Assembly: GCA_937873275.1 (NCBI GenBank)
Contig: CALMRC010000086.1
Location: 1 to 46,040 of the forward strand
Direction: 5' to 3'
Source: an uncultured Spirochaetota bacterium
GTDB lineage: Bacteria; Spirochaetota; Spirochaetia; Treponematales; UBA12059
DNA length: 46,040 nucleotides
The stretch's first letter is position 1; each line of letters begins with the position of its first letter. Position numbers and translations under genes: made by a program. Of this stretch, positions 40,036 to 46,040 are shown in pieces. The notes beneath the pieces were generated by a model, which searched no databases, had not been told where the DNA came from, and saw only the letters and a list, made by a program, of their open reading frames with translations.

Positions 40036-41709
40036 ATGTGCGGAATCTTCACGGTCCTGGATATCAAGGGTAACCCCGTCGAGCTCCGAAAGCTCGCCAT
40101 CAACCGGGTCAAGCGGATCCGGCACCGCGGGCCGGACTGGAGCGGGGTGTACTCGGACAAGCGGGCGGTGATCTGCCACGAGCGTCTGGCCATCGTGGAC
40201 GTCACCCACGGCGCCCAGCCCCTGGTGGACAAGGGCACGGGCCGAGTGCTGTCCGTGAACGGGGAGATCTACAACCACCTGGAGCTCCGGGCCAAGTACC
40301 TCAAGAAGCCCCACGACTTCCAGACCGCCTCGGACTGCGAGCCCATCCTCTACCTCTACGACGAGCTCGGCCCCGACTTCGTCCGGCTCATGAACGGGAT
40401 CTTCGCCTTCGTGATCTACGATCCCCGGGACGGGGACTTCTTCATCGCCCGGGACCACATCGGGATAAATCCCCTGTACTGGGGCCGGGACGGGGAGGGC
40501 ACCCTCTTCGTGGCCTCGGAGATGAAGGCCCTCTACGACGTCTGTCCCAAGGTCGAAGTCTTCCCGCCGGGGCATTACTACAAGGGCTCCGAGGGAAAGC
40601 TGGTGAAGTGGTACGAGCCCGCCTGGGCCGCCCCCGGCAAGATCCCCGACGGGGACGCGGACCTGGAGGCCCTCCGGGAAGCCCTGGTCTCCGCGGTCAA
40701 GCGCCAGCTCATGTGCGACGTGCCCTACGGCCTCCTGATCTCCGGGGGGGTGGACTCCTCCATCATCGCCGCCGTCGCGGCCCGGTTCTCGGAAAAACGG
40801 GTCGAGAGCGGGGACACCGAGCGGGCCTGGTGGCCCCGGATGCACTCCTTCTCGGTGGGTCTGCCGGGGGCTCCGGACACGAAGTACGCCCGCAAGGTGG
40901 CCGAGTACATCGGCAGCCAGCACCACGAGATCGAGTTCACCGTACAGGAAGCCCTGGACGCCATCCCGGACGTCATCTACCACCTGGAGACCTTCGACGT
41001 CACCACCATCCGGGCGGGTACCCCCATGTACCTCATGGCCCGGGTGATCAAGTCCATGGGGATCAAGATGGTCCTCTCCGGGGAGGGCTCCGACGAGATC
41101 TTCGGCGGCTACCTCTACTTCCACAAGGCCCCCAACCGCGTGGAGTTCCACGAGGAACTTGTGCGCAAGCTCTCCCTCCTCCACCTGTACGACTGCCTAC
41201 GGGCGAACAAGGCGATGACCGCCTGGGGGGTGGAGGCCCGGGTGCCCTTCCTGGACCCCGAGTTCCTGGACACGGCCATGAACATCGACCCGGCGCACAA
41301 GATGATCCGGAAGGACGAGGGCCGCATGGAGAAGTACATCCTGCGCAAGGCCTTCGACAAATGGGTGCCCGACGAGGTCCTGTGGAGGCAGAAGGAGCAG
41401 TTCTCCGACGGGGTGGGATACTCCTGGATCGACTCCATCAAGGCCCACGCGGAGAAGGAGGTGTCCGACTCCGCCATGGCCAACGCCCGGCACCGTTTCC
41501 CGGTGAAGACGCCCCCGACCAAGGAGGCGTACTGGTTCCGGACCATCTTCGAGGAACACTTCAAGAATCCCTCGGCGGTGGACCTGGTTCCCGACGGACC
41601 CTCCATCGCCTGCTCCACCCCCACGGCCATCCGCTGGGACGCCGAGTGGGCCAAGTTGGCGGATCCCTCGGGCCGCGCGGTACGGGGCGTGCACGACAAA
41701 GCGAACTAG
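40036..41709 (+). CDS. asnB: Asparagine synthase (glutamine-hydrolysing)
   Basis: The 557-residue enzyme is near the length of E. coli AsnB (554). Met1 is removed to expose the catalytic Cys2 (MCGIFTV), and the glutaminase domain shows RIRHRGPDWSG and LAIVDVTHGAQPL with VNGEIYNH. The synthetase domain holds the PP-loop LLISGGVDSSIIAA near 235 and VLSGEGSDEIFGGYLYF near 345, where ATP and aspartate are activated. It converts aspartate and glutamine to asparagine with ATP. The start has GGAGAG a few bases upstream. It appears to be a single-gene unit with its own promoter. Confidence 0.96.
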   Translation: MCGIFTVLDIKGNPVELRKLAINRVKRIRHRGPDWSGVYSDKRAVICHERLAIVDVTHGAQPLVDKGTGRVLSVNGEIYNHLELRAKYLKKPHDFQTASDCEPILYLYDELGPDFVRLMNGIFAFVIYDPRDGDFFIARDHIGINPLYWGRDGEGTLFVASEMKALYDVCPKVEVFPPGHYYKGSEGKLVKWYEPAWAAPGKIPDGDADLEALREALVSAVKRQLMCDVPYGLLISGGVDSSIIAAVAARFSEKRVESGDTERAWWPRMHSFSVGLPGAPDTKYARKVAEYIGSQHHEIEFTVQEALDAIPDVIYHLETFDVTTIRAGTPMYLMARVIKSMGIKMVLSGEGSDEIFGGYLYFHKAPNRVEFHEELVRKLSLLHLYDCLRANKAMTAWGVEARVPFLDPEFLDTAMNIDPAHKMIRKDEGRMEKYILRKAFDKWVPDEVLWRQKEQFSDGVGYSWIDSIKAHAEKEVSDSAMANARHRFPVKTPPTKEAYWFRTIFEEHFKNPSAVDLVPDGPSIACSTPTAIRWDAEWAKLADPSGRAVRGVHDKAN

Positions 41710-41719
41710 CCCTCCGTGG

Positions 41720-41748
41720 TTGATTCCTGAAGTCCTCTCGTGTATCGT
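41720..41748 (+). promoter_or_regulatory. Promoter of the DinB-like gene, TTGATT - 17 - TATCGT
   Basis: Spacing is ideal and the -10 variant TATCGT is identical to that of the promoter at 3006-3034. It lies 33 bases before the ATG at 41782. Confidence 0.5.
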
Positions 41749-41781
41749 TCTTCGGAATCGCGAACGCCCCAGGAGGAACCG

Positions 41782-42273
41782 ATGAATCGAACCGAAAAAG
41801 AGGGCTTGATCGTCCGGTACGAGACGGCCTTCGAGCCGATACGGAACCTCGTGAAGGATCTCTCGGCGAAGGAGCTTTCCTTCCTTCCCGACCTTCCCGA
41901 GGCGTGGTCCATCAACGAGCACCTGGTGCATCTTCTGGAAGCGGACCTGATCTGCTGGTACCGCATCCGCGCCTCCATCGCGGAGCCGGGGGTCACCATC
42001 CCGGTGTGGAACCAGGAGGCCTGGCGGTCGCGCCTGGGGTACGCGGACATGGACGGGGTCGGGTGCCTGTCGGAAGCCGTACGGGTTCGGGCCCTGGTCG
42101 GGCGGACCTGCCGCGGGGCGTTGGACGGGGACTGGTCCGCGTATCATGTCATCCACCCCGAGCGGGGACGGATGGACCTGGCCCAGCTGCTGGAGGTCTA
42201 CGCCAACCACGCCTCCTTCCACGTCCCGTACATCGAGCGGAACTTGAAGGTCCTCGGCGAGAGATCGGCCTAG
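41782..42273 (+). CDS. DinB superfamily protein
   Basis: A 163-residue four-helix-bundle protein. The metal-site histidines of DinB-like proteins are visible: one in WSINEHLVHLLEADL near 45-50, two in YANHASFHVPYIERNL near 142-147. Family members include thiol-dependent S-transferases such as bacillithiol transferase and maleylpyruvate isomerase relatives, and many have no known substrate. AGGAGG precedes the ATG by six bases. It converges on the HxlR gene with a 30-base gap and no terminator that I can see. Confidence 0.85.
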   Translation: MNRTEKEGLIVRYETAFEPIRNLVKDLSAKELSFLPDLPEAWSINEHLVHLLEADLICWYRIRASIAEPGVTIPVWNQEAWRSRLGYADMDGVGCLSEAVRVRALVGRTCRGALDGDWSAYHVIHPERGRMDLAQLLEVYANHASFHVPYIERNLKVLGERSA

Positions 42274-42303
42274 GGGCGCGGATCTCCCGACGGATCCCGG
42301 GCG

Positions 42304-42621
42304 CTAGGTCCAGGCCTGCGCCCACTCCTCGATGCCCCGCATGGTGGGTTCCAGGGCGCGGCCCTTTTCCGTGAGGCGATAGGTAACGCGGATCGGGGGG
42401 CCCGCGGCGACGGTGCGCCGGACCAGGCCCGCGGCCTCCAGTTCCTTGATCCGCAGGGCCAGCATGCGGGAGGAGAGGGAGGGCACCGCCCGCTCCAGGT
42501 CGGAGAAGGAACACTCCCCCTCCAGCAGCTGGTGCAGGATGAGTCCGGTCCATTTCTTGCTCAGGAGCTCGAAGGCCGCCTGCACCCGGGGACAGAGCTT
42601 CCCGCTCTCTTCATGATCCAT
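42304..42621 (-). CDS. HxlR-family transcriptional regulator
   Basis: The 105-residue winged-helix protein has the family core: the N-terminal Cys-Pro (KLCPRVQAAFELLSKKWTGLILHQLLEG) and the recognition region FSDLERAVPSLSSRMLALRIKELEAAGLV. The wing is RVTYRLTEKGRAL. The conserved cysteine often senses aldehydes or quinones. The gene is divergent from the LUD-domain gene across a 107-base A/T-rich spacer with AGTAACAT repeats, so it probably controls that gene and itself. AGG lies just before the ATG. Confidence 0.93.
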   Translation of the reverse strand: MDHEESGKLCPRVQAAFELLSKKWTGLILHQLLEGECSFSDLERAVPSLSSRMLALRIKELEAAGLVRRTVAAGPPIRVTYRLTEKGRALEPTMRGIEEWAQAWT

Positions 42622-42677
42622 ACCTAGATGATAGCATTTTTCTTTACCTGGTACAATAAAATTATTAACTTACAAAT

Positions 42678-42707
42678 AGTAACATGCTACTGAAAGGGAA
42701 GTAACAT
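42678..42707. promoter_or_regulatory. Candidate HxlR operator: AGTAACAT direct repeats and imperfect palindrome
   Basis: AGTAACAT occurs at 42678-42685 and 42700-42707, exactly 22 bases apart (two helical turns). The first copy is also part of the near-palindrome AGTAACATGCTACT (42678-42691). The site lies between the two divergent start codons in an A/T-rich stretch where both promoters must reside. Confidence 0.5.
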
Positions 42708-42728
42708 TTCGGTGCAAAGGAGTTTCCC

Positions 42729-43352
42729 ATGAAGGATTTCAGCGCGATCGCCCCCCGGGAGCGGATCGAGAAGGCGATGGCCGCCCTCCGGGCCAACGGC
42801 ATAGACGCCGTGTTTGTCCGGGACGCCGCCGCGGCGAAGGACGCGGTGCTGGGGTTGATCCCCGCCGGAGCGGAGGTGATGACGATGTCCTCCGTGACCG
42901 TCGATTCCATCGGCCTCGGGAAGGAACTCAACGAGAGCGGACGCTTCGACGCCGTCAAACCCAAGCTCTTTTCCATGGACGCCAAGACGAAGGGGCGGGA
43001 GATGCGGAAGTACGGGGCGGCCCCGGACGTGGCGGTCGGCTCGGTCCACGCCCTGACCGAGGAAGGGCACCTGGTGATCGCCTCCCTGACCGGGAGCCAG
43101 CTTCCCGCGTACGCCTACGGATCCGGGAAGGTGATCTGGGTCGTGGGGGCGAACAAGATCGTGAAGGATCTCGAGGAAGGAATCCGCCGCATGGAGGACT
43201 ACGTCCTGCCCCGGGAGACCGAGCGGGCCCGGGCGGCGTACGGACTCCCGGACAGTTTCCATTCCTACCCCTCCAAGATCCTCCTGGTACGCAGGGAGGT
43301 GCAGCCCGGCCGGGCCACCGTCGTGGTGGTGGGGGAGAGCCTGGGCTTCTGA
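42729..43352 (+). CDS. LUD-domain protein (LutC/YkgG-like)
   Basis: A 207-residue single-domain protein. Family text includes NGIDAVFVRDAAAAKDAVLGLIPAGAEVMTMSSVTVDSIGL and VHALTEEGHLVIASLTGSQLPAYAYGSGKVIWVVGANKIV. LUD proteins take part in lactate oxidation (LutABC) or exist as stand-alone units of unknown function. No lutA or lutB is adjacent, so this is the orphan type. AAAGGAG is six bases before the ATG. Divergent HxlR regulation suggests induction by a small reactive compound. Confidence 0.9.
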   Translation: MKDFSAIAPRERIEKAMAALRANGIDAVFVRDAAAAKDAVLGLIPAGAEVMTMSSVTVDSIGLGKELNESGRFDAVKPKLFSMDAKTKGREMRKYGAAPDVAVGSVHALTEEGHLVIASLTGSQLPAYAYGSGKVIWVVGANKIVKDLEEGIRRMEDYVLPRETERARAAYGLPDSFHSYPSKILLVRREVQPGRATVVVVGESLGF

Positions 43353-43360
43353 TCCCGGGC

Positions 43361-43423
43361 CCCGGAACGCTCCGGTTCCGGGAAATCCTCCGACCGACGG
43401 CCGCCCTTCCCCGGGCGGCCGTC
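43361..43423 (+). terminator. Two stem-loops after the LUD gene
   Basis: CCCGGAAC-GCTCCG-GTTCCGGG (43361-43382) is followed by GACGGCCGCCC-TTCCCC-GGGCGGCCGTC (43396-43423) with CTCGTTT after it. Both stems are perfect. The second is probably the transcription terminator; the first may stabilise the RNA end. Confidence 0.75.
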
Positions 43424-43505
43424 CTCGTTTCGGCCGGCGGACGGTTTCAGCGGAAATTCTAATTGTTGCCCGAGGATCCGGATGATGATTCTTGCGCCTT
43501 CCTCG

Positions 43506-43545
43506 ATGATCGTATATGATTGCAAATGATCAATAGTGATCGAAG
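43506..43545. promoter_or_regulatory. Four 10-base direct repeats (RTGATY), candidate DeoR operator
   Basis: ATGATCGTAT, ATGATTGCAA, ATGATCAATA and GTGATCGAAG stand head to tail with an exact 10-base period just upstream of the DeoR gene. Helically phased short direct repeats are a known mode of operator for DeoR-type proteins. They lie before the chosen GTG and would lie inside the gene if an upstream TTG were used, which supports the later start. Confidence 0.65.
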
Positions 43546-43558
43546 CTGGAGGTCCGAT

Positions 43559-44398
43559 GTGCCGGACGATGTCGAACCCGCCTTCAGCCGCCTGAGGCAC
43601 CGCAGGATCCTGGATTTCCTGGCGGCCCGCAAGGAAGCGACCGTCGAGGAGCTGACGGGCTTGCTGGACGTGTCCCCGGCCACGGTCCGCCGGGACATGG
43701 CGGAGCTCGCCGGCCTGGGTCTGGCGAAGCGCCTGCGGGGCGGTCTGGTCCCGGCCGGCTCCCTGGCCCGGGAGCCCTCCTTCCGGGAGCGGGAGATCAC
43801 CCGGTCCGCGGAAAAGGCGGCGGTGGGCCGGGCGGCGGCGAGGTTCGTCCGGGACGGGGACGTGGTGTTCCTGGACGGGGGAACCACGACGGAGCTCCTG
43901 GTGCCCGCCCTGGCGGAACGGTCAGGCCTCACGGTGCTCACCTGCGGGATCAACGTGGCCGCCGCATTGGCGAGGCATCCCTCCCTGAAGGGGATCATCC
44001 TGGGCGGGGAGATCCACGGGGATTCCCAGACCATCCTGGGTTCCCTGGCCGAGGTCCTCCTGGACTCCTTCGGCATCCGCTGCGACGTGGCCTTCATCGC
44101 GGCGGCGGGGGTGAGCGCCCGGGGGGGCGCCACGAACCGGATGATCGACCGCATCCCCCTGAAACGCCGGGCCATGGGAATGGCCGGACGGAGCGTCCTG
44201 GTGGCGGACGGCTCGAAGCTCGGGGTGGATGCCTTCGCGAGGATCGCGGACATCGGGGAGTTTTCCGCGGTGGTCACGGACGAGTCGGCCCCGGCCGACG
44301 AGCTGGCGGCCCTGCGCGCGACGGATGTGGAGGTGGTCGTTGCCCCCTCCGCTCCGGAGGAATCCGGCCCGCTCCGTACGGCGCGGGCGCGAACGTGA
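43559..44398 (+). CDS. DeoR-family transcriptional regulator
   Basis: The 279-residue regulator has the DeoR helix-turn-helix (RILDFLAARKEATVEELTGLLDVSPATVRRDMAEL) and a sugar-phosphate isomerase-like sensor domain. Sensor text includes FLDGGTTTELLVPAL, GINVAAALARHPSLKGIILGGEIH and RSVLVADGSKLGVDAFARIADI. It probably represses the kinase and dehydrogenase genes that follow, responding to a phosphorylated intermediate. The start is GTG with GGAGG six bases before it; an in-frame TTG at 43520 lies within the operator repeats. The kinase gene starts ten bases after its stop. Confidence 0.92.
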   Translation: MPDDVEPAFSRLRHRRILDFLAARKEATVEELTGLLDVSPATVRRDMAELAGLGLAKRLRGGLVPAGSLAREPSFREREITRSAEKAAVGRAAARFVRDGDVVFLDGGTTTELLVPALAERSGLTVLTCGINVAAALARHPSLKGIILGGEIHGDSQTILGSLAEVLLDSFGIRCDVAFIAAAGVSARGGATNRMIDRIPLKRRAMGMAGRSVLVADGSKLGVDAFARIADIGEFSAVVTDESAPADELAALRATDVEVVVAPSAPEESGPLRTARART

Positions 44399-44408
44399 GG
44401 AGAATACC

Positions 44409-45677
44409 ATGAGGACTAGGTACGCGGTGGTGGCGGACGACCTGACCGGCGCGGGGGATACGGGGGCCCAGTTCGCGGCCGCGGGCCTGGCGGTCCGGGC
44501 CCTCCTGGGGAACTGGACTGCGGAGGACGCCGAGGGGGCGGACGTCCTGGTGGTGAACACCGATTCCCGACCCCTTCCGCCCGATCGGGCCGCGGAGCGG
44601 GTCCGGGCGGCCGCGGCCTCGCTGGCCGCCGCGGGGGTTCCGCCCTTCTTCAAGAAGGTGGATTCCACCCTCCGGGGGGCCCTGGGCGCGGAGGTCGACG
44701 CCCTGATGGACGAGGCCCGGCTTTCCTGCGCCCTGGTCTGCCCCGCCTTCCCGGCCAACGGCCGACTCGTGGTGGGGGGCTACCTCCTGGTGGAGGGGGT
44801 GCCCGTGGCCCGGGGAGCCGCGGGTCGGGATCCGGTGACCCCCGTCCGGGAAAGCCACGTGCCCAGCCTGCTGGCCGGCCAGAGCCGCCGGCCCGTATCG
44901 GCCTGTTCCCTGCGGGACCTGGAGGCGGGCCGCCTGCCCGCCCTCATCGCCGAGGCGAAGCGGACCGGGGGCCTGGTCGTCTGCGACGCCGCCTCCGACG
45001 CGGACCTCGCGGCCGTGGCGGGTGCGGCCTGGGACGATCCGGCGGGAATCCTCTTCGTCGGGGCCGCGGGCCTGGGAGGCGCCGTGGCGGCCCGGCTTTC
45101 CGGAGGGACGCCCCGCCGGACCCCGACCCGGAAGCCCGTCCTGGTCCTGGTGGGATCCGTCCATCCCACGGCCCGGGAGCAGGCCAGGCGCCTGGCCGCC
45201 CGGGGGGACCGGGTCCTGACCCTGTCCCCGGAGGATCTTTTGGGGCCCGGCTCCGGAGAAAGCCTGGGCCGGGCCGCCCGGGAAGCCCTGGCTGCGGCCG
45301 GGGAGGGGCGGACGGCCCTGGTCCTCACGGCCGCGGAGCCCGGGGACCTGGACCGCGCCCGGACCCTCGGACGCGGCAAGGGCCTGGACGAGGCCGGGAC
45401 CGCAGCCGCCGTGGCGGGTGCCCTGGCCTCCGTGGCCAAGGCCTTCGTGGAGGCCCGGCCGGACGCGGGCCTCGTGGCAACCGGGGGAGACGTGGCCCGG
45501 GCGGTTTTAGGGGCCTTCGGCTCCGGGGCCCTGGACGTGCTCGGGGAGACGGCGCCGGGGATTCCCGTCTGTTCCCTCCGGGGCGGCGCCGCCCCGGGGC
45601 TCCGGATGGTCACCAAGGCGGGGGGCTTCGGGAAGCCCGAGGCCCTGGAGCGGGCGGCGGACCTGCTGGCGGAATGA
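44409..45677 (+). CDS. Four-carbon acid sugar kinase family protein (DtnK/OtnK-like)
   Basis: A 422-residue DUF1537 kinase. The N-terminal substrate domain has VVADDLTGAGDTGAQFAAAGL and FFKKVDSTLRGALGAEVDAL, and VCPAFPANGR follows. The C-terminal nucleotide domain has VLVLVGSVHPTAREQ and GLVATGGDVARAVLGAF with LRGGAAPGLRMVTKAGGFG at the end. Characterised members phosphorylate D-threonate, L-threonate or D-erythronate at O4 using ATP. The next gene is a PdxA-like dehydrogenase, and that pair converts the phosphate to dihydroxyacetone phosphate and CO2. GAGGAG precedes the ATG. The exact sugar acid cannot be determined from sequence. Confidence 0.92.
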   Translation: MRTRYAVVADDLTGAGDTGAQFAAAGLAVRALLGNWTAEDAEGADVLVVNTDSRPLPPDRAAERVRAAAASLAAAGVPPFFKKVDSTLRGALGAEVDALMDEARLSCALVCPAFPANGRLVVGGYLLVEGVPVARGAAGRDPVTPVRESHVPSLLAGQSRRPVSACSLRDLEAGRLPALIAEAKRTGGLVVCDAASDADLAAVAGAAWDDPAGILFVGAAGLGGAVAARLSGGTPRRTPTRKPVLVLVGSVHPTAREQARRLAARGDRVLTLSPEDLLGPGSGESLGRAAREALAAAGEGRTALVLTAAEPGDLDRARTLGRGKGLDEAGTAAAVAGALASVAKAFVEARPDAGLVATGGDVARAVLGAFGSGALDVLGETAPGIPVCSLRGGAAPGLRMVTKAGGFGKPEALERAADLLAE

Positions 45678-46040
45678 ACAAGCCCGTCCTCGCCCTGACC
45701 ATGGGCGACGCGGCCGGAATCGGCCCGGAGATCACCGTCAAGGCCTTGGCCCGGAAGGACCTGCGCGCCTCCTCCCGGCTCCTCGCGATCGGGGACCGGG
45801 CTATCCTGGAGGACGCCCTCCGATTCGCCCCCCCCGGTTCCGGCCTCTCCTTCTCGGAGCCCGCGGACCCGGAGGATCCCTCCCGGCCCTCCGTCCCCGG
45901 GACGGTGCCCCTGCTCCAGCCCTGCTCCGCCCTGGAGGGCATCCGTCCCGGGGTCCTGTCGCCCGAGGGCGGACGGGGGGCCGTGGCCTACGTCCGGGCC
46001 GCGGTCGACTTGGCCCGGCGGGGGCTCGCGGACGGGATCG
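45674..46040 (+). CDS. pdxA2: 4-phosphothreonate/erythronate dehydrogenase, PdxA2-like (partial, runs off the right edge)
   Basis: The first 122 codons match the PdxA family, with the opening LALTMGDAAGIGPEITVKAL near residues 6-25; the rest, including metal-binding histidines, lies beyond the window. PdxA proper makes vitamin B6, while PdxA2 oxidises 4-phospho-threonate or -erythronate to DHAP. Linkage to a four-carbon acid sugar kinase and DeoR strongly favours PdxA2. Its ATG overlaps the kinase stop (ATGA), so translation is coupled. No truncation is implied other than the window end. Confidence 0.88.
   Translation, partial: MNKPVLALTMGDAAGIGPEITVKALARKDLRASSRLLAIGDRAILEDALRFAPPGSGLSFSEPADPEDPSRPSVPGTVPLLQPCSALEGIRPGVLSPEGGRGAVAYVRAAVDLARRGLADGI

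Overview
The window is a GC-rich bacterial chromosome segment, densely packed with operons on both strands. A complete Rnf complex in the order rnfCDGEAB points to an anaerobe that couples ferredoxin to NAD through an ion gradient. Tripartite tricarboxylate transport, HisKA_2 sensor kinases, a remnant of a DUF4143-type AAA ATPase and a protein joining a GHKL ATPase to a cyclic-nucleotide-binding domain are compatible with a free-living spirochaete. That placement is an inference; no rRNA or ribosomal protein gene is present to fix it.

Layout. 1-443: the left edge carries a frame in which a dihydropteroate-synthase signature runs straight into the C-terminal half of a CitG-type enzyme. 563-6497: minus-strand genes for a membrane serine hydrolase, small proteins, an MFS transporter and a CrtI-like flavoprotein. 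6530-6890: an internally deleted AAA ATPase pseudogene. 7079-7465: a STAS-like protein. 7912-18064: the most coherent accessory block. It has a PrpR_N-type sigma-54 activator, a near-consensus -24/-12 promoter with upstream inverted repeats, and a seven-gene operon for uptake and breakdown of an unidentified polycarboxylate (2-hydroxyacid dehydrogenase, PrpF-type isomerase, TctB-TctA-TctC, RraA-type aldolase, single-chain aconitase). 18065-18480: a palindrome-rich spacer with a tRNA-like 3' fragment and tRNA-Ile(CAU). 18594-21955: a regulator, a histidine kinase and an MgtC-family protein. 22084-27078: the rnf operon, with a palindrome-embedded promoter and a U-tract terminator. 27381-27562: a small repeat element with inverted ends. 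27590-34647: CorA and an RND efflux operon. 34691-39921: a CBS protein, EttA, a TPR membrane protein and a sensor kinase. 40036-43352: AsnB, DinB-like, HxlR and LUD proteins. 43559-46040: a DeoR regulator, a four-carbon acid sugar kinase and the start of a PdxA-like dehydrogenase, a threonate/erythronate-type pathway.

The two observations most worth following up are (a) the sigma-54 polycarboxylate operon, whose enzyme set matches neither the methylcitrate nor the gallate pathway, and (b) the 3' end of ettA, whose last 12 codons recur 146 bases downstream with the same protein sequence but nine base changes, separated by two adjacent perfect hairpins. This looks like an insertion that restored the end of the gene it interrupted. 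All annotations come from reading the sequence; no database search was run.
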